The notes beneath the pieces are model-generated. The model had not been told where the DNA came from. It saw only the letters and a program-made list of their open reading frames with translations, and searched no databases. Shown piece after piece: positions 32,833-42,201 of a DNA stretch of 64,000 nucleotides. Source of the stretch: Chitinophagaceae bacterium (lineage in GTDB: Bacteria > Bacteroidota > Bacteroidia > Chitinophagales > Chitinophagaceae); assembly GCA_004028795.1 (NCBI GenBank), contig SAIW01000023.1, forward strand, positions 1 to 64,000, read 5' to 3'. Numbering within the stretch: the stretch's first letter is position 1; every line of letters starts with the position of its first letter. Made by a program: the position numbers and the translations under genes.

Positions 32833-32859
32833 TTTCCATAAAATCCATCTAATCCGTAT
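32833..32859. repeat. three tandem 9-base units with a TCC core
   Basis: Around ATTTCCATA, AAATCCATC and TAATCCGTA the TCC recurs every 9 bases, with a fourth AATAATCC at 32877. In the gap 32698-32910, between ssb and the Pif1 helicase. Possibly a short interspersed repeat known in Bacteroidota; it holds no coding frame. Confidence 0.35.
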
Positions 32860-32910
32860 CATCAGTGTTCTGATAATAATCCTTGCCCAATCACAATTAC
32901 CTTTACTTCA

Positions 32911-35421
32911 ATGGTTACAGATACTTCTAATCTCAATTTTCAATTAGCATCAGATTTTATTAATTATACCAACCGTTCTGTTTTTCTTACCGGTAAAGCA
33001 GGTACGGGCAAAACAACTTTTTTAAAATTCATTAAAGAACATACTCATAAACAAATGGCTGTTGTGGCACCAACAGGTGTTGCAGCTATTAATGCCGGTG
33101 GTGTAACCATTCATTCTTTTTTTCAATTGCCTTTTACGCCTTTTGTGCCCGAAACAAAGGGATTTAGTAAAGAAGACAGTATTGATAAACATCATTTACT
33201 CGGCAGGCTTAGAATTACCACAGAAAGAAGAAAACTTTTTCAGCAATTAGAGTTATTAATTATTGATGAAATAAGTATGGTACGGGCAGATGTATTAGAT
33301 GCCATTGATGCAGTGCTTCGGCATTTCAGATATAAAAAGCATGAACCTTTTGGTGGTGTGCAATTATTATTAATAGGCGATATGTACCAATTACCGCCGG
33401 TAATAAAAGAAGAAGAATGGAATATTTTATCACAACATTATGAAAGCCCTTTTTTCTTCAGCAGTAAAGTAATGCAGCAACATAAACCCGCCTTTGTTGA
33501 GTTGAATAAAATTTACCGCCAGAACGATAATGTATTTATCAACCTGCTTAATAAAGTAAGAAATAATGCTTTGGATGAAGCTGCATTTGCATTGCTTAAT
33601 AAACATTATCAGCCTTCCTTTCAAATAAAAAAAGAAGATGGCTTTATAACTTTAACTACACACAACTATAAAGCAGATGCTATAAATAAAAACGAATTAG
33701 AAAAGCTAAATGAAGAAACATACTTTTTTAAAGCCATTATAGAAAATGAGTTTAGTGAAAAGAGCTACCCTGCTGATGAAAACCTGCAACTTAAAAAAGG
33801 TTCACAGGTTATGTTTATTAAAAATGATATTGAAAAAGCCAAGCGGTATTTTAATGGTAAAATAGGTGTTGTTGAAAAAGTAGAAGATGATAAAATTTTT
33901 GTGCAGTGCTCCGATGAACCTTTAATAGAAGTAAAAAGATACAGATGGGAAAACATTCGTTACACACTTAACAACAAAACACAAAAAGTTGAAGAAGAAG
34001 TAATTGGTGCTTTTACACAATATCCTTTAAGATTAGCTTGGGCAATTACCATTCATAAAAGTCAGGGTTTAACTTTTGAGAAAGCTGTAATTGATGCCGG
34101 GCAGGCATTTGCAGCAGGGCAGGTATATGTTGCCTTAAGTCGTTGTACCAATTTACAGGGCATTGTTTTGTTAAGCAGCATAACCAATGCAAGCCTACGT
34201 ACAGATGAACGCATTGTTCAGTTTTGTAATAGCCAACAAGCTGATGTGTTAACCGATGAGCTGATTGCTGCAAAAAGGAACTATCAATCACAATTATTAT
34301 TGCAGTTATTCAATATAGATGCAATTATTCAGCAGTTCTCAACATTACTGCAATATATTCAAGAAAATAAAGCAGGCTTTAATGAAGCTGCATTTACATT
34401 CCTTCAACAAACAGAAGCATTATTATTAAACGAGCAGGAAATTTTTAAAAAGTTTGAATTGCAGCTACAGCAATTGTTACAGCAAAACGATTTGCCTGAA
34501 ACAAATACCTTTCTGCAACAAAGAGTTTGCAAAGCAGCAGGCTATTTTGAAACGCAATTACAAAATATTATTCAGTATATACAAACATCTACTGCCGAAA
34601 CAGACAGTAAACAACATGCATTGCAGTATAATGAAGCCATGAAAGATTTGTTTACTGCTTTACAATTACAAAAACATGTAATAGCAGCGTGTAAAACAGG
34701 CTTTGCAGTAACAGTTTATTTTGAAACAAAGAAAAATTTTGTATTGCCTGCTTTTTATGTAAATGCTTATGCTGCTGCTAACAGTAACAAAAAATCTCAT
34801 TCGCCACACCCCTTACTACACCAGCAATTGCGTAAAATGAGAGATAGTATTTGTGAGAGCAATCAACTGCCTGTTTATATGGTTGCCAATTCAAAGTCAA
34901 TAGATGAAATGGCACAGTATCTTCCGCAAAGTATTACAGATTTAAAAAAGATAAGTGGCTTTGGAGAAGCGAAAACAGAAAAATACGGATGGCAGTTTTT
35001 AGATATTATTCAGCGTTATTGCAATGAACATGAGCTTCCATCTTTAATGCACGAATTACCTGCTAAGAAAGAAAAGAAAACCAAAACAACTGTTGCCAGA
35101 CCAGATACCAAAAACGAAACCTATCAATTATTTAAACAAGGTAAAAATATTGCTGCGATAGCTGCTGAAAGAAACTTAACCATAAGTACAGTTGAAACAC
35201 ATTTATCACATTACGTTGCAAACGGATTAATAAAGATTGATGAATTGGTAAGCAGAGAAAAACTGATATTAATAGAACCTCTTTTACATGAACACCAAAA
35301 AGAAGATGGACTAACTGCACTTAAAGAAAAATTAGGTAATGATATTTCTTATGGTGAAATAAAATTAGTATTAGCCTGGAAAGATTACAATACAATTAAA
35401 CCGAAAGATAATGTTACTTAA
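32911..35421 (+). CDS. Pif1-like helicase with HRDC and helix-turn-helix domains
   Basis: 836 residues. SF1B helicase core with Walker A GKAGTGKTTF (about 28-37), Walker B IIDEISMVRAD near 119, VAPTGVAAINAGG and motif VI-like LAWAITIHKSQGLTFEKAVID (about 375). A helical linker follows, then an HRDC-like domain near 630-715 (LRKMRDSICESNQLPVYM, KISGFGEAKTEKYG). The C terminus has a helix-turn-helix of the HTH_40 type (NETYQLFKQGKNIAAIAAERNL). HRDC and HTH_40 are parts otherwise found in RecQ proteins; the RecQ in this window (38862-41168) ends in a similar way. A DNA-structure-resolving role is inferred. Confidence 0.85.
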   Translation: MVTDTSNLNFQLASDFINYTNRSVFLTGKAGTGKTTFLKFIKEHTHKQMAVVAPTGVAAINAGGVTIHSFFQLPFTPFVPETKGFSKEDSIDKHHLLGRLRITTERRKLFQQLELLIIDEISMVRADVLDAIDAVLRHFRYKKHEPFGGVQLLLIGDMYQLPPVIKEEEWNILSQHYESPFFFSSKVMQQHKPAFVELNKIYRQNDNVFINLLNKVRNNALDEAAFALLNKHYQPSFQIKKEDGFITLTTHNYKADAINKNELEKLNEETYFFKAIIENEFSEKSYPADENLQLKKGSQVMFIKNDIEKAKRYFNGKIGVVEKVEDDKIFVQCSDEPLIEVKRYRWENIRYTLNNKTQKVEEEVIGAFTQYPLRLAWAITIHKSQGLTFEKAVIDAGQAFAAGQVYVALSRCTNLQGIVLLSSITNASLRTDERIVQFCNSQQADVLTDELIAAKRNYQSQLLLQLFNIDAIIQQFSTLLQYIQENKAGFNEAAFTFLQQTEALLLNEQEIFKKFELQLQQLLQQNDLPETNTFLQQRVCKAAGYFETQLQNIIQYIQTSTAETDSKQHALQYNEAMKDLFTALQLQKHVIAACKTGFAVTVYFETKKNFVLPAFYVNAYAAANSNKKSHSPHPLLHQQLRKMRDSICESNQLPVYMVANSKSIDEMAQYLPQSITDLKKISGFGEAKTEKYGWQFLDIIQRYCNEHELPSLMHELPAKKEKKTKTTVARPDTKNETYQLFKQGKNIAAIAAERNLTISTVETHLSHYVANGLIKIDELVSREKLILIEPLLHEHQKEDGLTALKEKLGNDISYGEIKLVLAWKDYNTIKPKDNVT

Positions 35422-35436
35422 CTATTTTTATGCGTA

Positions 35437-36468
35437 ATGGTTAAATACGAACAATTAGAGGTAACTGGCATTATTGAAGAAACAAAACATGCTAAAACAT
35501 TTTTGTTAAAGCCATTAAACAACTGGCAACCAACTTATAAAGAAGGTCAATTTATAACATTAATTTTTACAACTGAATTTGGCGAGAGAAGAAGAAGTTA
35601 TTCTATTTCATCTGCATTGGGCGAAAAATTAAGCATTACGGTAAAAAAAGTTGATAACGGAGAGTTTTCAAGAAGGCTTTTATATCGTACAAAAGTTGGA
35701 GATATTTTATTGGTATCAGGCATTAGCGGATTATTTGTTTTGCCTGAAACAATCAACCCAAACAATCAATTCTTCTTTTTAGCAGCCGGAAGCGGTATTA
35801 CGCCTTGTTATTCTATCATCAAAAAATTATTACAAACTACTTGTAATAAAATAGTATTAATTTATAGTAACAAAAATGAAGAAGAAACTATTTATTATAA
35901 AGAACTCATTTCACTACAGGAAAAGTTTGAAGAGAGATTTATTATAAAATTTTTATTCAGTAATCACTTTTCGGTTTATGAAAGCAGGTTAAGTAATTGG
36001 TTATTGCAACAGTTGTTGAAAACATATTTACAAGTAAAAAAAGAAGATGCTTTATTTTATGTGTGCGGTCCTTTTGATTACATGCAAATGATAACCATTA
36101 GTTTACTGAGTGAAGGGATTGCTTTGCATAATATAAAAAAAGAAAACTTTAATTCACTACCCAGAATTAATAAGCCATTACCTCCTGATACTGACGCACA
36201 TTTTGTAACGTTTATTTTAAAAAACACCAGTTATAAGTTTTCAGTGCAATATCCTCAAACAATTTTAGCGGCAGCCAAAGAACATAATGTTATAATACCT
36301 TATAGTTGCGAAGCGGGCAGGTGTGGAAGTTGCACTGCTACCTGTACTAATGGTGAAATATGGATGGCTTACAATGAAATATTATTAGATGAAGAAGTTG
36401 CTGAAGGAAGGATTCTATGTTGCCAGTCTTACCCGATAAATGGTGATGCCGTTATTGAAATAAAATAA
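35437..36468 (+). CDS. flavin reductase with 2Fe-2S ferredoxin domain (PaaE-like/ferredoxin-NADP reductase type)
   Basis: 343 residues. FAD-binding domain with RRRSYSIS (about residues 52-59), NAD(P)-binding domain with AAGSGITPCYSII (about 120-132), and a C-terminal 2Fe-2S ferredoxin with CEAGRCGSC (about residue 290, CX4CX2C spacing) and a fourth cysteine in RILCCQSY. It transfers electrons from NAD(P)H to an iron-sulfur acceptor; PaaE of the phenylacetyl-CoA epoxidase is one such protein, and paaZ is at 60.8-62.9 kb. But no paaABCD is here, so the partner is unknown. It starts 15 bases after the Pif1-like helicase. Confidence 0.85.
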   Translation: MVKYEQLEVTGIIEETKHAKTFLLKPLNNWQPTYKEGQFITLIFTTEFGERRRSYSISSALGEKLSITVKKVDNGEFSRRLLYRTKVGDILLVSGISGLFVLPETINPNNQFFFLAAGSGITPCYSIIKKLLQTTCNKIVLIYSNKNEEETIYYKELISLQEKFEERFIIKFLFSNHFSVYESRLSNWLLQQLLKTYLQVKKEDALFYVCGPFDYMQMITISLLSEGIALHNIKKENFNSLPRINKPLPPDTDAHFVTFILKNTSYKFSVQYPQTILAAAKEHNVIIPYSCEAGRCGSCTATCTNGEIWMAYNEILLDEEVAEGRILCCQSYPINGDAVIEIK

Positions 36469-36494
36469 AACGCCTCACATTTGCGGGGCGTTTT
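36467..36494. terminator. bidirectional terminator
   Basis: Arms AAAACGCC and GGCGTTTT with T-rich tails on both sides. It lies between the convergent reductase and mannose-1-phosphate guanylyltransferase genes. Confidence 0.8.
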
Positions 36495-36510
36495 ATTAGA
36501 ACTAACAGTG

Positions 36511-37593
36511 TTAAATATATTTTTCACCTTTTTGCTTTTTGGCTTCGGCAACGTATTCTTTAATAGCCTGTTCTTTTTCTTTTTTACAAATCATCAATAC
36601 ATCTTTTGTATCAACAATTATAAAATCTTCGAGCCCTTGCAGTAATAAAAGTTTATCTGCCGGAGCACTAACCATACATTCTTTTGCATCAATAACAATT
36701 ACATTGTCTGTTGCCAATGCATTGCCCATAGCATCTTTCTCTAAATTATCGTAAGCACTGTTCCAAGTTCCTAAATCGCTCCAGCCAAAAGAAGATGGAA
36801 TTACATATACATTCTCAGCTTTTTCCATAATAGCAAAATCAATAGAAACATTGGTGCATAAAGGATAGATGCGATCAATAGCTTCTTTTTCTGCATCAGT
36901 ATTAAAGTTTGCTTTTTCTCCATCAAATAATTCAAACATTTCCGGCTGATATTTTTCAAAAGCATCAACCACATCTTTTGCTTTCCAAACAAAAATGCCG
37001 GCATTCCATAAAAAATCACCACTTGCTAAGAACGATTTAGCAATTTCTAAGTTTGGCTTTTCTGTAAAGGTTTTTACTTTATAAATATTTTCTTCTTTAG
37101 CATTGGTATCGTACTGAATGTAACCGTAACCGGTATTGGGGTGTGTTGGTTTAATACCTAATGTAATGAAAGAAGCGTTTCTGCTTACAAAATCTAAAGC
37201 AGTAGTAGCAATTTTTTTAAAGCCTTCGCCATCTAAAATCATATGATCGCTCGGTGCAACAACTAATGCAGCTTCAGGATCTTTCTGTAATAATTTAAAA
37301 GCGATATAAGCAACACAGGGTGCCGTGTTTTTACGGCTTGGTTCTGCAATAATATTTTCTTTAGGAATGGAAGGAAGTTGCTCGGCAACAATTTCTTTAT
37401 ATTCTTCAGAGGTTACAATATAAATATTTTCAACAGGCATGAAGGAAGCATAACGCTCAAACGTCCATTGAATAAGACTTTTGCCTGTGTTTAAAATGTC
37501 TAAGAATTGTTTAGGGTAAGCTGTACGGCTTTTTGGCCAAAACCTGCTGCCGATACCGCCGGCCATAATGGCTACATAGTGATGTTGGTTCAT
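36511..37593 (-). CDS. manC: mannose-1-phosphate guanylyltransferase
   Basis: Makes GDP-mannose from mannose-1-phosphate and GTP for polysaccharide and O-antigen sugars. 360 residues, so it has the nucleotidyltransferase domain and the left-handed beta-helix part but no fused isomerase domain. Diagnostic motifs: MAGGIGSRFWPKSR (11-24), PKQFLDIL, EPSRKNTAPC, VVAPSDHMI, FTEKPNLEIA and FGWSDLGTW. Located next to kdsD (about 80 bases to its start region) on the same strand and downstream of it. Confidence 0.95.
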   Translation of the reverse strand: MNQHHYVAIMAGGIGSRFWPKSRTAYPKQFLDILNTGKSLIQWTFERYASFMPVENIYIVTSEEYKEIVAEQLPSIPKENIIAEPSRKNTAPCVAYIAFKLLQKDPEAALVVAPSDHMILDGEGFKKIATTALDFVSRNASFITLGIKPTHPNTGYGYIQYDTNAKEENIYKVKTFTEKPNLEIAKSFLASGDFLWNAGIFVWKAKDVVDAFEKYQPEMFELFDGEKANFNTDAEKEAIDRIYPLCTNVSIDFAIMEKAENVYVIPSSFGWSDLGTWNSAYDNLEKDAMGNALATDNVIVIDAKECMVSAPADKLLLLQGLEDFIIVDTKDVLMICKKEKEQAIKEYVAEAKKQKGEKYI

Positions 37594-37670
37594 TTCTAAT
37601 AAATTGGTTTATGTTTTTTTCAAATATAGCAAGCTGTTGAATAGTTAGTATCTGTTGGTATTATCATTTT

Positions 37671-38633
37671 TTAAATTATTCCTTCACGCACTAAATCGTG
37701 TATGGTAATGATTCCCAGGTATTGATTGTTTTCTGCTACAATTAACTGACTGATATCATACTTTCTGAAAGCAGTTAAAGCATTAACCGCAAGTTCTGCA
37801 GGGTCAATTGTTTTTGGATTGAATGAGCAAATATCTTTTGCAGTAATACTGCTTATGTTATCACTTTTCTCCAACATTCTTCTTAAATCTCCATCTGTAA
37901 TAATTCCCACAACAGCATTATCATTATCCGCAACAGCAGCAACACCCATACGTTTCTCTGTTATTTCTACAATTACTTCCCGCAAAGTAGCAGATAAAAC
38001 AACTTTTGGTTTAGGGTTGTGTTTATATAAATCTTCAACACGTAAGTATAGGCGTTTACCTAAATTTCCTCCTGGGTGATACTTGGCAAAATCGTAACCG
38101 TTAAAACCATTTAACTCCATTAATGCAATAGCTAAAGCATCGCCCATAACCATTTGAGCTGTAGTGCTGTTAGTGGGTGCAAGGTTGTTGGGGCATGCTT
38201 CTTCTTTAACAGTTGTATTTATAATAATAACACTTTCTTTTGCTAAAAAACTTTCTGTATTGCCAACAATACCAATTAATGTATTGTTGAAATTTTTTAT
38301 AAGTGGAATCAGCATTTTTATTTCCGGGCTTTCGCCACTCTTGCTTACTACCACTACTACATCATCTTTTTGAATCATTCCCAAATCTCCGTGAATAGCA
38401 TCGGCAGCATGCATAAACAAAGCAGGCGTTCCTGTTGAGTTTAAAGTGGCTACAATTTTTTGAGCTACTATGGCACTTTTACCGATACCACTTATTACAA
38501 CTCTGCCTTTTGAGTGGTGAATGGTTTGAACAGCTTTTTCAAAATCTGCATTAATAAAATCAAGTAAACCTGCAACAGAATTTGCTTCAGATTGAATGGC
38601 TTTTTTAGCAGATGAAATAATGGATGAATTCAT
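37671..38633 (-). CDS. kdsD: arabinose-5-phosphate isomerase (KdsD/KpsF family)
   Basis: Converts ribulose-5-phosphate to D-arabinose-5-phosphate, the start of Kdo synthesis. 320 residues from MNSSIISSAKK. An SIS domain at about 30-165 (VVISGIGKSAIVAQKIVATL, VVVVSKSGESPEIKML, and LAPTNSTTAQM) is followed by two CBS domains from about 200 (MGVAAVADNDNAVVGIITDGDLRRMLEK and DISQLIVAENNQYLGIITIHDLVREG). The start at 38633 excludes a hydrophobic but non-conserved leader. A promoter-like TATTTTTG lies 8 bases upstream. Divergent from recQ. KdsB is at 2.9 kb, so Kdo genes are scattered. Confidence 0.93.
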   Translation of the reverse strand: MNSSIISSAKKAIQSEANSVAGLLDFINADFEKAVQTIHHSKGRVVISGIGKSAIVAQKIVATLNSTGTPALFMHAADAIHGDLGMIQKDDVVVVVSKSGESPEIKMLIPLIKNFNNTLIGIVGNTESFLAKESVIIINTTVKEEACPNNLAPTNSTTAQMVMGDALAIALMELNGFNGYDFAKYHPGGNLGKRLYLRVEDLYKHNPKPKVVLSATLREVIVEITEKRMGVAAVADNDNAVVGIITDGDLRRMLEKSDNISSITAKDICSFNPKTIDPAELAVNALTAFRKYDISQLIVAENNQYLGIITIHDLVREGII

Positions 38634-38641
38634 AAGAAAAG

Positions 38642-38649
38642 CAAAAATA
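38642..38649 (-). promoter_or_regulatory. -7 promoter element of kdsD
   Basis: TATTTTTG on the minus strand fits TAnnTTTG, 8 bases before the ATG at 38633. Confidence 0.4.
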
Positions 38650-38861
38650 AACTTTAACAACCAACCCTTGTATGCAAACATTAGCTTTATTAACTTCGCC
38701 GTCCTTTAAAAAAACGGCAACGTTTTTAATACACTGCCAAAGAATCTTCCGCAGGCAACTGATAATCTTTTAAAAAATATCTTTTGTTTCGGAAAAAAGG
38801 AGTAACTTATTCGTCCGTTTCACCCATCTGTTATAAAAACAGAAAAGTTAATTTGAATGTA

Positions 38862-41168
38862 ATGGCTACAAGCACAAAGAAGGCAACACCTAAAAAAACC
38901 GCATCTAAAACTGCTTCCAGAAAAGCTCCGGTAGTAGATGGTTCTTTGCCAAAGAAAATTGATAACTCAAAGTTTGATATTTATAAAGGCGTTCAGCAGC
39001 ATTTCGGCTTTAAAGAATTTAAGGGCCGGCAGGAAGAAGCTATAAACAGCTTAATGAGCGGCAACGATACATTTGTTATTATGCCAACCGGTGGTGGTAA
39101 AAGTCTTTGCTACCAATTGCCCGCTATGATGATGGAAGGCTGTGCTATTATTGTTTCTCCCTTAATAGCATTAATGAAAAATCAGGTTGATTTGGTTAGA
39201 GGTTACAGCGAGCAGGATGATGTGGCACACTTCTTAAACTCTTCACTTAATAAAACCCAGATAAAAGAAGTAAAAGATGATTTATTAACAGGTAAAACAA
39301 AACTATTATATGTTGCACCCGAAACTTTAACTAAAGAAGAAAATCTGGAATTCTTCAGCGGATTAACCATTTCATTTTTTGCAGTTGATGAAGCACACTG
39401 TATTAGTGAGTGGGGGCATGATTTCAGGCCTGAGTACAGAAGGCTTAGGGAAATGATGAATGTTATAAATCCGGATATTCCTGTTGTAGCTCTTACAGCA
39501 ACGGCCACTCCTAAAGTACAGAGTGATATCATTAAAAACTTAGGATTACGCAACCCTAATATTTTCATTTCTTCTTTTAACCGTTCTAACCTTTATTATG
39601 AAATTCAGCCTAAACTAAAGAAAGAACAAACTATAAAAAGCATTACTAAATTCATTTCGCAGAATAAAGGCAAAAGCGGAATTATTTATACGCTTAACAG
39701 AAAAACAACAGAAGAATTAGCAGAAGTTTTAGTTGCCAATAATATTAAAGCGGTTGCTTATCATGCAGGGCTCGACCAAAAATTAAGAGCAGACAGGCAA
39801 GACCAGTTTTTGAATGAAGATGTACAGGTTATTGTTGCCACCATTGCATTCGGAATGGGTATTGATAAACCTGATATCCGTTTTGTTATTCACTATAACA
39901 TTCCTAAATCAATTGAAAATTATTATCAGGAAACGGGCCGTGCTGGTCGCGATGGCTTAGAAGGTAACTGTATTCTTTACTATTCTTACAAAGATGTTCA
40001 CAAGTTGGAACATTTAATGCGGGATAAGCCTTTAAGTGAACGTGAAGTTGGTGCACAGTTAATTGATGAAACCGTTGCATTTGCAGAAAGCGGTGTTTGC
40101 AGAAGAAAAATATTGATGCATTATTTTGGTGAAGAATGGAACGTACCTAACTGTAAAAACTGCGATAACTGCAGGCATCCTAAAGAAAGAGTAGAAGCAA
40201 AAGACAATGCAGTTAAAGTAATGAAAGTTATTAAAGCATTAGATGAACGCTTCCCTGCTGAGTATGTGGTTAATGTAGTTATCGGAAGGCTAACTCCGCA
40301 GATAACTATGTTCCGTCATGAAAAATTAGCAGTGTTTGGTATAGGAAAAGATAATGAGCAAAACCATTACTGGAACAGCCTTATAAGGCAATTAATGCTG
40401 GAGAATTTAATAAGAAAAGATATTGAAGAATATGGTTTATTAAAACTTACAGATAAAGGCGAGCAATTTTTTAAAAAGCCAACATCGTTTAAAATTGTTA
40501 TTAACGAACAATATGAAAGTTCTGATGACGATGATGACGATGAAACAGAAACAGGCAGCCAAACCGGTGCAGCAGCAGATGAAAAATTATTTGAAATGCT
40601 GAAAGAACTACGCCAAAAAGAAGCCAAGAAAAAAAGTTTACCGCCATTTGTAATTTTCTTAGAAAACTCTTTGCAGGATATGGCTACATTATATCCTACA
40701 ACATTAGAGGAATTGGAAAAATGTCAGGGTGTAAGTAAAGGAAAAGCATTAAAATACGGAAGACCTTTTGTTGATTTAATTGCCGAGTATGTTGAAGAAA
40801 ATGAAATAGAAAAGCCCGAAGATTTTGTAATGAAAACTGTGGCTAATAAAAGCAGCAATAAGATTTACATTATTCAAAACGTTGATAAGAAAATTCCGTT
40901 ACAGGATATAGCAAAGAATAAAGGGCTACAATTGAATGAATTGCTGGAAGAAATGGAAACCATTGCAGCAAGCGGCACTAAATTAAATTTAGATTATGCC
41001 ATTGAAGAATGGTTAGACGAATATGATCAGGAAGAAATTATAGATTATTTTAAAGGCTGCGAAACATCATCTTTAGAAGTAGCACAAAAAGAATTGAGTG
41101 ATAATAATTATACTTGGGAGCAATTAAAAATTATGCGAATAAAGTTTTTGAGTGTTTACGGAAATTAA
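38862..41168 (+). CDS. recQ: ATP-dependent DNA helicase RecQ with extended C terminus
   Basis: 3'-5' SF2 helicase in recombination and repair. 768 residues from MATSTKKATPKK. A Lys/Ala-rich disordered N-terminal tail of about 40 residues precedes the core. Walker A TGGGKSLCYQLP, DEAHCISEWGHDFRPEY, TATATPKV, GRAGRDGLEGN, then the RQC zinc site (CKNCDNCRH, with an upstream Cys in CRRKIL). An acidic Asp/Glu/Ser-rich linker precedes the HRDC domain (TTLEELEKCQGVSKGKALKYG), and a C-terminal extension of about 130 residues is helix-rich and HTH_40-like. The start excludes an ATG 26 codons upstream. Confidence 0.95.
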   Translation: MATSTKKATPKKTASKTASRKAPVVDGSLPKKIDNSKFDIYKGVQQHFGFKEFKGRQEEAINSLMSGNDTFVIMPTGGGKSLCYQLPAMMMEGCAIIVSPLIALMKNQVDLVRGYSEQDDVAHFLNSSLNKTQIKEVKDDLLTGKTKLLYVAPETLTKEENLEFFSGLTISFFAVDEAHCISEWGHDFRPEYRRLREMMNVINPDIPVVALTATATPKVQSDIIKNLGLRNPNIFISSFNRSNLYYEIQPKLKKEQTIKSITKFISQNKGKSGIIYTLNRKTTEELAEVLVANNIKAVAYHAGLDQKLRADRQDQFLNEDVQVIVATIAFGMGIDKPDIRFVIHYNIPKSIENYYQETGRAGRDGLEGNCILYYSYKDVHKLEHLMRDKPLSEREVGAQLIDETVAFAESGVCRRKILMHYFGEEWNVPNCKNCDNCRHPKERVEAKDNAVKVMKVIKALDERFPAEYVVNVVIGRLTPQITMFRHEKLAVFGIGKDNEQNHYWNSLIRQLMLENLIRKDIEEYGLLKLTDKGEQFFKKPTSFKIVINEQYESSDDDDDDETETGSQTGAAADEKLFEMLKELRQKEAKKKSLPPFVIFLENSLQDMATLYPTTLEELEKCQGVSKGKALKYGRPFVDLIAEYVEENEIEKPEDFVMKTVANKSSNKIYIIQNVDKKIPLQDIAKNKGLQLNELLEEMETIAASGTKLNLDYAIEEWLDEYDQEEIIDYFKGCETSSLEVAQKELSDNNYTWEQLKIMRIKFLSVYGN

Positions 41169-41178
41169 ATCTTATTAA

Positions 41179-41207
41179 CCGCTGCATTAATGCAGCGGTC
41201 TTTTTTT
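41179..41207 (+). terminator. recQ terminator overlapping the 3' end of the YitT gene
   Basis: The perfect 20-base palindrome CCGCTGCATTAATGCAGCGG is followed by TCTTTTTTT. The hairpin also encodes the last codons and stop of the convergent YitT-family gene. Confidence 0.9.
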
Positions 41208-42122
41208 AACCATACCGCCTTTGGTATCTTTAATACTGCTCATTACCACAAACGCATGCGGGTCTATCTTTTCAATTTCAACTTTTAGTTTACTTATTTC
41301 TAAACGGGTAACTACAATAAAAATAATATCGCTGTTGGTTACATGCCCGTGTTTGCCATAGCCACGCTTGCCGCTGTAAACGGTAACACCTCTTCCCATT
41401 TGATTTACAATCATATCAATTACTTCTTCAAAGTGTGTAGAGATGATTGTAACTCCTGTATACTCTTCAATACCTTCAATAATAAAATCTAATGTTTTAG
41501 AAGCAGATAAATAAGTTATCATAGCATATAAAGCCGTTTCAATTGATAATAAATAAGCAGCAGCAGAAAAAATAAGTACATTAATAATAATAATGATGTC
41601 GCCAATAGTACCGCCCAATTTTCTGCTTATATAAATGGCTAAAACTTCTGTTCCGTCTAATACTGCTCCGCCTCTTACAGATAAACCGATACCTGCACCC
41701 AGAAAAAATCCGCCGAAAAGAGATACTAATAATTTATCATGTGTTACTTCAGGAAAATGAAATAGAACCGTACACAGTGCCAAACCGGTAATAGCACAGG
41801 CCGTTTTAATAGCAAATTGCTTCCCGACAGTCTTCAATCCCAACCATACAAACGGAATATTTATCAATACCAATAAAACAGCTAAAGGCAATTTGGTAAT
41901 TTCTGAAACCATTAATGATACACCGGTAGCACCGCCATCTATAAAATTATTCGGTAATAAAAAAGATTCCAAACCAAATGCAGCAGAACCAATACCAAGG
42001 CATATCAAAATAACATCTCTAATGAATGTTCTTACAGCAATTTTATATTGCCTGAAACCTTTGGCCTTAATATACGCCGAGTGGTGTGAGTGCTTTTCTG
42101 AAGACTTTTTTACTAAACTCAT
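41187..42122 (-). CDS. YitT-family (DUF2179) membrane protein
   Basis: 311 residues. About five membrane helices at residues 30-205 (LICLGIGSAAFGLESFLLP, GATGVSLMVSEIT, IIIIINVLIFSAAAYLL) are followed by a cytosolic C-terminal DUF2179 domain (about 220-300: TGVTIISTHFEEVIDMIVNQ, YGKHGHVTNSDIIFIVVTRLE). Family members are widespread; their transport function is not settled. The stop and last four codons are embedded in the recQ terminator. It is divergent from the PfkB kinase with about 80 bases between the starts. Confidence 0.9.
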   Translation of the reverse strand: MSLVKKSSEKHSHHSAYIKAKGFRQYKIAVRTFIRDVILICLGIGSAAFGLESFLLPNNFIDGGATGVSLMVSEITKLPLAVLLVLINIPFVWLGLKTVGKQFAIKTACAITGLALCTVLFHFPEVTHDKLLVSLFGGFFLGAGIGLSVRGGAVLDGTEVLAIYISRKLGGTIGDIIIIINVLIFSAAAYLLSIETALYAMITYLSASKTLDFIIEGIEEYTGVTIISTHFEEVIDMIVNQMGRGVTVYSGKRGYGKHGHVTNSDIIFIVVTRLEISKLKVEIEKIDPHAFVVMSSIKDTKGGMVKKRPLH

Positions 42123-42201
42123 ACTGCGGAAAGATACATTATTAATATGGCTTTATTTTATTGCATGAATAACATAGTTTCGCAAGCAAACTAAAAAACT
42201 T

